From: Manihot esculenta | Taxonomy: Eukaryota; Streptophyta; Magnoliopsida; Malpighiales; Euphorbiaceae | DNA: 64,000 nt | Assembly (NCBI RefSeq): GCF_001659605.2 | Contig: NC_035167.2 | Location: 868,001 to 932,000 of the forward strand | Direction of reading: 5' to 3' | In this document: positions 33,977 through 43,211 of the stretch, piece by piece | Position numbering within the stretch: position 1 is the first letter of the stretch | How the letters are laid out: every line of letters begins with the position of its first letter | The notes under the pieces: generated by a model | What the model was told of the DNA's origin: nothing | What the model saw: only the letters and a program-made list of their open reading frames with translations | Database searches by the model: none | Program-made: the position numbers and the translations under genes

Positions 33977-35265
33977 TGACGAGTGTCGAATCTATAAATT
34001 TAAAATTTACTTCCTTTTTCTTAATTGGTAAAAATTTATAGATAGAGTGTTTGAGTATCGATGCCACAAAGACCTTAATTCTGTTTAATTTAAATGACTA
34101 ATTGAAAAACTAGTTTGATACGAAAAGTGAGAAAAAGAGAATTTTTTAGGTTGTGCCTTGGGCACACCAATAAAAATAAACTTAAAAGAAAATAATAATA
34201 ATAAACAATGCAATTGAAACTTGAGCAACAAATAAATAGTTAAAACTTTTAGCTGAAAGTAATCAAATTGAGGTATTTTGTAGATGATCATTGGTTAGAG
34301 AAATAATTCATGTTATTATCTATTGTTTGGTTATAGTGGTCAAACACGCGAATTCCATTAATTCTTCCTTATGAATAAATTAATCCGCTTCGCACTTAAA
34401 TTAATTCCTAGTCAACTAACAACTCCAACACGCGTGTAGATTTAGTTAATCAATTGCATTAAGAGAGAAGAACTCAAACTTGATCAATAAAAATACGTGA
34501 TTTATTTAAATTAAATCTGCCAATTTCTTAACATAAACTAATATATTAATTGCTACTTGTTATTAACCAGATTAAATAATTACAAATTTAATTAGATTAA
34601 TTAGCTATAGATTATTTTTCTAAGAGATTCAATAGGCCTCTTGAATTCTTAAGAAAACAACAATGGAGGTGATGTTCCTTGAAATAAAAAATTGATAAAA
34701 AATAGAAATAAGATGAAAAGAATTGAAGTGCATAACTTCACAACTTGAACAAATCTCAATTTAATTTAACTTTCAACTGAAAATAATTGTTTAGCCTCTC
34801 ATAGCCATAATAAAATTATAACAATTACAACAATGGGGGCAACAAGAGAGGAAATGAGATAGAGAGGTAGAATATGATGTTCTCTAGGTTTAATGCTACG
34901 AGTCTTTAATAGACACAAAGGATAAAACTTAATAGTTTAAAACAAAATATACTACTTCTATCTTATCTCTATCATAATCTGATTGAATTTAATTCAACTT
35001 GACCCCATTTGAAGCTGATCTTATTCTTGCTTAGGTGACAAAATCTATCTTATCTCTCCATCGCCTTGGACTACAGGTTTGGTCAAGATTATAGCCTCCC
35101 AGTATAAAAAATCCTTTAATTCAGCCTTCTTTTCTTTCATTTTCTTAACTTCTGCTCACAACCCTATCCAAAATTAAATTCAAATTAAAATTAAATATTT
35201 ATATCAAAATTATAGTAAAATCAAGGAATTAAATGAGGAAAAAAAATTATGAGTTTTGCAACTCA
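33977..35265. mobile_element. Unidentified ~1.29-kb insertion in the copia protease region
   Basis: Copia protease sequence stops near 33975 and resumes near 35262 with SSYISNMFF and then TKPVTKSIIVSLSNVS. The intervening DNA is AT-rich, non-coding, and can be read as beginning TG and ending CA, so a solo LTR of another family is possible. It includes GTATCGATGCCACAAAGACC. A TSD was not found; ends are approximate. Confidence 0.5.
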
Positions 35266-36445
35266 TCATATATCTCAAACATGTTCTTCCTTACACTTTT
35301 ACAAAACACCAAGCCTGTAACTAAATCCATAATTGTGTCACTATCTAATGTATCGACTAAAGAGGTTAGAAGAATTGGCGATGTCAGACTTAAAACTAAC
35401 TTGATATTGCATAATGTACTTCATATACCAGGTTGCAAATACAAAGTCTTATATGTTCAACAACTTCTAAAAAATTCTAATGTTTCTATGATTTTTTTAT
35501 TCGAATCACTTTGAGTTACAGGACCTTTGGACTGAAAAGTTGGTTGCTGTGGGACACATCCATGAAAGATTATACAAGATCAATAACAGTTCATTCTCTA
35601 TAATAAAATATGTATCAGAAAGGGCTAATGCCTGTGATAATGTAATTGATTTCAAAATGAATAAAAATGATACTTCTCTATGGCACAACAGATTTGGCCA
35701 TGCTTTCATATCAAAGCTTGCTCATATACAAGACTTTAACTGTAATGTATCAATGTCACCATGTCACATGTGTCCTCTTGCCAAACAGTCAAGATTGCCA
35801 TTTCCAAAAAAGCTCAAACTCTAGCCCCACTATTTTTCACCTATTATATATAGACATCTGGGGATGATCACTGACTTGCTTTTATAAGTGCCTCATACTT
35901 CTTAACCATAGTGGATGACTATAGCAGATCGGCAAGGACCTACCTCATGCAAAACAAGTTTCAAGTCCATTCAATCCTCTTCACCTTTCTCACAATGATT
36001 CAAACACAATACCAAGTCATTGTGAAACACATAAGGACAGACAATGGGACATAATTCTTGAACACTGAGACAACGAAATTATTTCAACAATATGGCATTA
36101 TCCATCAAAAAACGACAGCCTATACACCCCCAACAAAATGAAGTTGTAGAAACAAAGTATTAAACCCTTCTTCAAATAGCCAGAGCTTTGATGTTCCATT
36201 CTGGCTTGCTAAAGAATTTCTAGGGAGAGGCAGTCTTACTTGCCACTTATCTGATAAATAGAACCCCAAGTTCTATCATTAAATGGAAGACTCTTTATGG
36301 ACTTCTCAACAATAGAGTACCAGATTATAGTATACTGCGATCTTTTGGGTGTCTGTGTTGTATAACTAATGTAAGACCTCCAAAACCAAGTTCGAACCCA
36401 GAGCAACAAAATGCATTTTTCTGGAGTTTGCCACAGGACATAAGG
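35266..36445 (+). pseudogene. Copia protease remainder, pre-integrase and integrase
   Basis: The protease tail reads RIGDVRLKTNLILHNVLHIP. The pre-integrase block at about 35670 reads TSLWHNRFGHAF, then CHMCPLAKQSRLPF (H...H...C..C zinc site). The integrase core follows in broken frames, with a first catalytic region near YIDIWG, TIVDDYSR, and later IRTDNGT. Numerous stops and frameshifts. The right end is cut by a solo LTR at 36451. Confidence 0.7.
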
Positions 36446-36628
36446 CATACTATAATACCCGGCTAGACTCCGGTATCGGAATTCCTACCGTCCGGTAGAA
36501 TCTCGGATGTCGGAAGCCTCTAGTAGGGTAGAAACATGTTTTCATAAAATGTTTTAAGGTATTTCATGGTTTTAAGTATGAAAATTAAATGAGTTTTTGC
36601 ATGAAAAGTCTTTGGAGGAAAACCCAGG

Positions 36629-36753
36629 TTCGGCCGCCGAAAGTCAAGTTCGGCCGCCGAACATGCATGCCTTTTGGAGGCACGTTAGGCCCCCGAAAGC
36701 ATGAGTGAGGGAAGTCCAGGTTCGGCCGCCGAAACCCAAGTTCGGCCGCCGAA
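36629..36753 (+). promoter_or_regulatory. Array of TTCGGCCGCCGAA palindromes upstream of the LTR TATA box
   Basis: Four exact 13-bp copies at 36629-36641, 36649-36661, 36721-36733 and 36741-36753, plus CCCCCGAA variants near 36690 and 36780. Each holds the GCCGCC core recognised by plant ERF-type AP2 factors (known as the GCC box). They lie 55-180 bp upstream of TATAAAAG at 36808. Further copies follow at 37345-37590. Confidence 0.55.
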
Positions 36754-36807
36754 CATGGCATGCATGCAGAGGCACATTCGGCCCCCGAACGTGGCCTGGC
36801 CAGCCAC

Positions 36808-36815
36808 TATAAAAG
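36808..36815 (+). promoter_or_regulatory. LTR TATA box (solo LTR)
   Basis: CACTATAAAAGGG; the equivalent in the full-length element is CCCTTTTATAGG near 45550 and 53190 (minus strand). Confidence 0.65.
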
Positions 36816-37344
36816 GGTCCCTTAGGTCCGCACATGCGAGCTTTTTCTCCCCCATTGTCGGCCAAGGTGAGTCTCCGCCACCCCCTCCCTCGATCTTGAG
36901 TGTTTTCCTTAGATCTTCCATGATTTTCACGGGTTTTAACTTCTGTTTTGAAGATCTGTGAGTAAAGAGCAAGTTTTGGATACTTGGAGGTTCAAAGAGC
37001 TCAATCTCTCCATCTCCAAGCTAGGATCGTCTTTCCTCTCGTTTCTTCAAGAGGTAAGCTCGGATCCACCCTTGTTATGTGTTTTAAACAAGCATTAAGT
37101 TGTTTTATGGGTAGAGATGCATGTTTAGGCTTGTTGATGAGTTTATGGGTTTTGATATTTTGATGAACAATGTATGTTGATTTTTGTGTGTTTGAAGTGT
37201 TGTAGTTGGGGTATTTGCTAGTTTGAGACCCCTAGGTGTAATGTATGGTATGTATGCATGTTTTAGAACAAGTTTATGCATGATTGGTGAGTTGGAGGCA
37301 AAAATGCATAAGGGAGCCAAGTTTCTGCCCTTTGGCAGAAACCA

Positions 37345-37590
37345 GGTTCGGCAGCCGAAGGAACTTTCGGCCGCCGAACATGGCTGGTGAGGCAGGCCTT
37401 TCGGCTGCCGAAGTTGCCCCCGAAAGGAGACTTTCGTCTCTGTCTGGTACTTTCGGCCGCCGAAGGTGCCGCCGAACATGCATGAGTTTCGCCTCTGTCT
37501 GGGAGTTTCGGCCGCCGAAGGTGCCGCCGAACCTGCCTGACTTTCGGCTCTGGAGGGACTTTCGGCCGCCGAACCTGCCGCCGAAAGTGC
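37345..37590. repeat. Second cluster of CGGCCGCCG palindromes in the LTR
   Basis: Eight or more TTCGG[CA][CA]GCCGAA-type half or full palindromes within 250 bp, downstream of the TATA box and so probably in the transcribed leader. The full-element LTRs have matching clusters at about 44830-45020 and 52470-52650. Confidence 0.7.
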
Positions 37591-38009
37591 CCTGTTCAAC
37601 CATTTCTTGTATGTTTTTCTATGATTGTTTCATGATGTTTTAGGGGGTTTTTGGGGAGTATATTCGAGTTATGTTTATATATGTTGGTCCCTCATTGGAG
37701 TCCACCCGTGTAGGTTCGGACCCGAGGAACCGAGGACCCCAGCAGTGAGCCAGCTGCTACAGAGTTTGTCAGAGCTAGCCAGAGGTGAGTGGAATAAACC
37801 TTAAGTTTTAAATTAAATGAAATATGAATTTTGAGCATGATCCATGCATCATGAATGCCATGAGTTATAGTAGGTTGTTTGCATTAGTATTCACGAATAT
37901 GTTGCATTGCATTTATGATGTTGATGTGGATTGGTTATTGGATGATCCTTTAGTCCTCATATGGCATGATGATGCTACGGCATGATATGGTATGGAAGTC
38001 CAGGTTGTA

Positions 38010-38145
38010 CCCATTCTACGTCCCTAGCACGATGTAAGAGAAAGTCCAGGTTGTACCCATTCTACGTCCCTGGTACAGTTGGACTGTATGATATGTTATG
38101 TTAAGGGAAAGACCGGTTGTACCCATTCTACGTCCCGGCACAGTT
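38010..38145. repeat. Triplicated ~50-60-bp unit in the solo LTR
   Basis: GTTGTACCCATTCTACGTCC occurs three times at about 60-bp spacing (38004, 38050, 38116). The full-element LTRs have a related two-copy repeat built on GTGCAGGCTCGCC. Confidence 0.75.
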
Positions 38146-38796
38146 GGACTATGTAGAGGACTATTGGTGACAATACCATCCGAGATGTGATTAGTTGTGA
38201 TGTGTTGCATTCCATGAAAGCATGAAATTTTAATATATTGTTTTCTACTATTCTGCTCACTGGGCTTTGTAGCTCACCCCTCTCCCCTAACCCCAGATGT
38301 GCAGGTACAGGGTAGACCAGGAGGTTAGCCAGAGTTTTGAAGTATGTCTATGTAATAGTTAGAGTGTGGACATGACAATTGTATTGTGATGTAATGTAAG
38401 AGATTTCAGTATGTTATGTAATGAGATATATATATATTGAGGTTATAGATGTGCTTGACCCTATGAGTATTGTAATCCCTTTTGATACATGATCTATAGA
38501 AATGTTTTATAATGTTTATGTTTAAGCCAACTCATCTCATGTTGTAGCGCCCGTTGGGGCATTGATGAGATCCCACAGAGGGATCATGATTTTGATCAGG
38601 ACTATGTACATGTATGTTCAGGTTGAGTTGGATGTTTAAAAAGAAAAGTTTTAAATTTTTATGCATGTTGTTGATCATGTATGGGATTATACAGGTTTAC
38701 AGGTTATATGACAGGCTTGCTACGGGTCCCGGCGGCCTTAAGTCGACCCGGATCCTAGCGCCGGTAGCGGTCTGATTTTCGGGTCGTTACACATAC

Positions 38797-40321
38797 ACAC
38801 TGTATGACCTTAGTAGCAAGACCATATATATATATCCAAATATGTCCTCTTTCATGAATCCATCTTTCCCTACCAAACACATAACCAGATAGATTTTAAT
38901 CCCTTTTACCCTATATCAGTTCAAGAAGAATCCGAAACAGAAGTACCACAGCCTCTTGATACCCATCTTATACCCCATCCGACTTCACCTTTAGACTTGG
39001 ATTGACGTCCAACCTCACCTTCAGACCTACCATACCATCTGATCTCACCGTCAGACCTACAACAAAATGTCATTACAAACACATAGATTCAAAGGACTTC
39101 AAAGACTCATCAGAAACCAAGTTGGTTCAATGATTTTGTGGCAATAGCTTAAGATCCAACTTATATCCCACACAATCGCTCTAATAGTCTAAATCCACCT
39201 TCAGGTACATCATTAACCCAAATTTCTCCAAACCATCTTTGTTTTACACTTGCACACAAAGAGTTCGTAGTATTACTATCTTTGATACATGAACCATATT
39301 CTTATGAACAAGTAAAGAAAGATGTGTTGATTACTGAAGACACTTAAGCAGAGATCCTGGCTACCAAACGCTACCTAGACTCTCAATTCACAATCAAGGA
39401 CTTGGGACATGCAAAAATTTTTCTTGGCCTGGCAATTGTCCGCTCTGCATTTGGAATGTACATTAATCAAAGAAAATACATCACAAACATTTATTCTTGA
39501 TACTGGTCTCTCAAAAGCCAAAATCGCGCAAGTACCTCTGCCTCGAGGACTCAAGCTCACAAACTGTTCAGGAGCTCTCCTCCCTGACCCAACTCGTTAT
39601 AGAAGACTAGTGAGACGACTTTTATACCTCAATCTTTCACAACTAGATATTACTTTTGTTTGGCAACAATTAAGCTACATATGCTACGTTATCTCAAAGG
39701 CACCACTGACCAAGGCCTGTTTTATCCATCTCAAACATCACTTAATCTTCAAGCATACTGTGATGCTGACTGGGCCTTCTGCACTGATACCCGTCGATCC
39801 ATATCTGGGTTCTACATATTCATAAGGCAAGCTCTCATTTCATGGAAAATAAAAAAAATAGAGCATTGTCAGTTGCTCCTCTGCTGAAGTCGAATATAGA
39901 AGTATAGCCTTCACTGTCTATGAGTTACAATGGCTCGGCTATCTCCTACGCATATTCTCTCTCCACCTCCGCACACCAATACCACTACATTGTGACAATA
40001 AGGCAGCTCTACACATAGTAGCAAACCCGGTCTTTCATGAATGAACAAAACATCTAAACATAGGCCGCCATCTTATTCGTGATCAAAGCAACAAAGGCTT
40101 CATCCAACCATTCCACTTACCTTCTCGTCTTTAGCTGGCAGATATCTTCACCAAGTGCCTCGAATCTCCCATGTTCTCTACCTTTGTCTCTAAGCATCCA
40201 ACCATTCCACTTACCTTCTTGTCTTTAGCTGGCAGATATCTTCACCAAGTGCCTCGAATCTCCCCTGTTCTCTACCTTTGTCTCTAAGCTGGGAACAGTT
40301 TTAATATCCCATTCTCAGTTT
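38797..40321 (+). pseudogene. Copia 3' coding remnant: RT edge and RNase H
   Basis: After the solo LTR a degraded linker leads into HEPYSYEQVKKDV, then directly to AEILATKRYLDSQFTIKDLG and HAKIFLGL. That skips the catalytic core of reverse transcriptase, with the YVDD box absent. RNase H follows at about 39660-39900 (LHMLRYLKGT, YCDADWAFCTDTRRSISGF, ISWK). Many stops. A 94-bp tandem duplication lies near the end. Confidence 0.7.
40101..40288 (+). repeat. 94-bp tandem duplication in the copia 3' end
   Basis: Unit 40101-40194 is repeated at 40195-40288 with two or three mismatches (starts CATCCAACCATTCCACTTAC). Confidence 0.9.
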
Positions 40322-40342
40322 GAGGAGAGGGTGAAAGTATAA

Positions 40343-40733
40343 TGGCTAGTAAACAAAACGCATTGCACAAGTATGAGATTAATAAAATGGTGCATATGAG
40401 GAAGTGCACAGAGATGACTTTCCTAAGGCTATGTCGAACTGAAAAATACCGAGCTGATACCTAACTGAAATAAACTGAAAAATGTCAAACTGGTGCCAAA
40501 CTGGAAAACACCAAATTGATGCCGACCTGAAAAGTCATGCCTTCGACATGCAGAAAATTTAAACGGGAAAACGCATAGTTAGTTATGAAAGTAATTAGCA
40601 TTATGTTGAGAAGAACCTCTAGATCATTCTAGTAGTTTCTGCTCTTGTATATATAAGTTAATACAGAGCAAGCAATATACATGAGTTTTTTTTTCTTTCT
40701 TCTATTTTATGTTATCATTGTTACTTTCTATAT
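40343..40733 (+). repeat. 3' LTR of the copia element
   Basis: Begins TGGCTAGTAAAC right after the polypurine tract GAGGAGAGGGTGAAAG-TATAA and ends before the AGTAAC duplication. Confidence 0.85.
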
Positions 40734-41016
40734 AGTAACACCGAGTGAGAAGTTTGAGTACGAGTTGAAACGGATGTTGGAATATGAACTTCAGCTACTA
40801 TAGAAATATACTAAATTCTAGATATCGTTTACCGAATGTAAAACAAACTTATTTGAGACAAAGTTTCACAACATATTAAGTGAAACATTAAAGAAAGTTT
40901 CTCTAGAAAAATCTATACATTCGACAGAACAGGTGAAATTTACAGTTTAAGTTGAGCAAAGAGAATGGATAGGTAGTATATACTCAAAACTATTCAACAA
41001 CTACATCCAAAGATAA

Positions 41017-43211
41017 CTTAATTATTATATATGTTTATCAATTTTTATTTTTCTTATACTATTTTAGTTTATTGCTTTATTAACTAACTTTCTTTCTTTC
41101 ATTCATTTTATTTTTAGGGGTTTCAGAATGATAATCTTTTGGGTTCTTCACCATCAAATGGCGAGTTAGACATATGGAATAAACTACGTTAAGACAATCT
41201 TATTTAGGCAATGTCTCTACCTGAACTATATTGAGGATATGCTAAGTTTGAGTTTTGAGTTGCATGAAATTAGAATTCTTAGAATACACTAAACGATAAA
41301 AATAATACATATATATTATAAACTCACTGCTGTAATATTTTCAATCGAATGTGATGTTAACCAAGATTATAATTCTTTTATAAGATATAGCTCTTGAAAT
41401 TTTATGCTAATTAGAGATGGCAATCGGTATAGATAAAGAGAAGAATTTTAGATTGAATATAGTGTCAAACTCGTCACAAATATTACTTTTTTGAGATCAA
41501 CAAAATAAATTCTCCTCTATATTTTTGGAATGCGTCATCATTTTAGGCGAAAATATTTTTGCCACTAAAATCTCCTTTCTAGTGGGAAAAACTTTCTTCA
41601 TTAATGTTTAACCATTTAATGGAGAATTCAGTTTGCCACTAATAGTAATTACTTTTTGTGACAATATTTCTTGCCCACTAAAAAGATTACTTTTATAAAG
41701 AATTTAATTCGTCACTATTGTTATTACACTTTTGTGAGAATTCTAATTCCCCATATAAAATATATATTATTATAATCTTTCGTGTCACATTTATTTTGAT
41801 AACTTTGTGGCAATTTTTTTATTTGTTACCTAAACATTATAGTGACAAAATTTATAATTTAGTGGAGAAAAATTCTCTCACAGAAAACCTATTATAAGAT
41901 TCTCTTATAATGAACACAACTGATGTTTATTGTATATATGAAGCTACTAATTAAATATTCATGCAAAGTTATTTATACTTTTCATACCTTTTGAAAAACT
42001 TCCTTAATTTCTAAAGAGAAAAACTTCTCTATCCTTGAGGGGCTATTGATTATGGTCTATGGAGTTTTGCCTTTTAAATTATGAGCAGGGTTGCATTGTG
42101 TTACCTTACTAAGTCTAAAAGGTTGAACTTGAGATCACTAGTTGGTTAATAAAAAATAATTATATTATTTCATCTCGATTCTTAAATAATGGAATCCATC
42201 CTATAAAATCTTTTCAAGAGATGCTTTAATAAACAAGCATAACTTCTGATGCTAACTTGATGGGTAAAAGATAATAGAAAAGCAAATTGAATATACTATT
42301 TTACAAGGAATCTTCCATAGCAAGAGAAATGAAGATTACTGAACAAATGATAATGCAATTAAAATACAAAGTATACGAAAGCAAGGATAGTTCCTGAATG
42401 AATTACATTACCAGCAAAATGTTGAATCAAGTTGTCTTGTTCAGGATATTTTTTTTACAGTGAAACTTTTTTATCTCTTACTTCTGTTCTGTTTTATGTT
42501 ACAAATGAGGTTTTTTTTTAATGAAAAAATTACTATTTGATCCTTATTTGAAATTTATTATTTAATTTATCGGTTTAAAAAAAAACCTATTAATTAATCA
42601 CTCTGCTAATTTTAATCATTAAGTGTTAAGTTTTCACATATATAAAAATTAATTCATAAAACACTTAACGGTTAAAATTAGCGGACTTAACGGTTGAAAC
42701 TAGCGGAAGGAAGTTATTGAATTTTTTAAAATCTCAAAAATATTTTAATATATTTTTCAAAATTAAAATATCAACTAATAAATTTTCTTATATCAAATAA
42801 ATTAGGTAGTAAATTTTTCTCGGTGTGGAGGGAAAAAGTATGCAGTTTAATGGGTACTGGGTATTGGGATTTTAGAACCTTGTTTTTGAAATCTTGCTTA
42901 GCTATAACAAGGGCGATGGAATCTTCTATAGGACTAGTGAATGTAATCTTCTCATCGAGAACCTTTGCTTTCAACACTTGCTAGCACAGTTTTGGGTTTA
43001 AACCCAAACCCTTCTCCAAACTATAAAATGTTGCAATCCAATTCCGAATCCTTAATTCCAAAAACTAAAATTGGATTGACTTGAATAGGTCTCTAAAATA
43101 TGAATTAAAGCTAGATTGAAAGAGCTAAAATTGGATCTGAAGTGATTGAAAACTGGTTTTAAATCCACTTGATGGGCTAAATCTGAAATATTTTTTTTTC
43201 TTTTTAAAAAA
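41017..43211. other. Intergenic DNA with a possible CACTA-like remnant
   Basis: AT-rich. About 41440-41900 has recurring TTTGCCACTAA, TTTGTGACAA and AGTGGAGAAA words in both orientations, like subterminal repeats of a DNA transposon. 43025-43090 resembles 61515-61585, another trace of local duplication. No gene seen. Confidence 0.4.

Larger units (their letters stand above)
36451..38791 (+). mobile_element. Solo LTR of the Tekay-like chromovirus family
   Basis: 2341 bp, starting TATAATACCCGGCT (TG mutated to TA) and ending GGGTCGTTACA, flanked by the 5-bp duplication CATAC at 36446-36450 and 38792-38796. Homologous in reverse orientation to the LTRs at 43212-45918 and 51300-53553. No internal gag-pol remains, as expected after LTR-LTR recombination. 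Chance ORFs on both strands within it come from CCG-rich palindromes. Confidence 0.85.
32401..40733 (+). mobile_element. Ty1/copia retrotransposon, internally deleted, with nested insertions
   Basis: LTRs at 32401-32788 and 40343-40733 are bordered by the 6-bp duplication AGTAAC (32395-32400 and 40734-40739). A methionine-tRNA type primer site TGGTATCAAAGC (32789-32800) follows the left LTR and a polypurine tract (40322-40337) precedes the right. Order gag, protease, integrase, RNase H identifies copia. Most of reverse transcriptase is missing. It is interrupted by a ~1.29-kb insertion at about 33977-35265 and by a gypsy solo LTR at 36451-38791. It lies inside a host exon. Confidence 0.88.
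31564..41016 (+). pseudogene. Small membrane-anchored protein gene, copy A, split by a copia insertion
   Basis: Exon 1 (31564-32010, 149 codons) starts MSTENKEQKETKV, has one hydrophobic span (residues 13-31, VRVIAIAIVTLAFFLGTTI), then a hydrophilic domain with NIQWLVDWMKSPE, RCQKVNDELRCTR and CCRPC motifs. A GTAATG donor at 32011 and a TTTGGTCAG acceptor at 32330-32338 define an intron. Exon 2 begins at 32339 and runs to the copia TSD at 32400. After the element it resumes in phase at 40740 (TPSEKFEYELKRMLEYELQ) and stays readable to TAA at 41014-41016, apart from stops at 40801, 40819 and 40948. The ancestral protein would be about 261 residues. Without splicing, exon 1 could still yield a 168-residue product ending at 32070. 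The family is unknown to me. Confidence 0.6.

Noticed and set aside
37105..37643. ORFs of 100-164 codons on both strands in the solo LTR
   Set aside because: Produced by CCG-rich palindromes lacking stop codons; the same is true at 36644-36972, 44793-45212 and 52304-52848.
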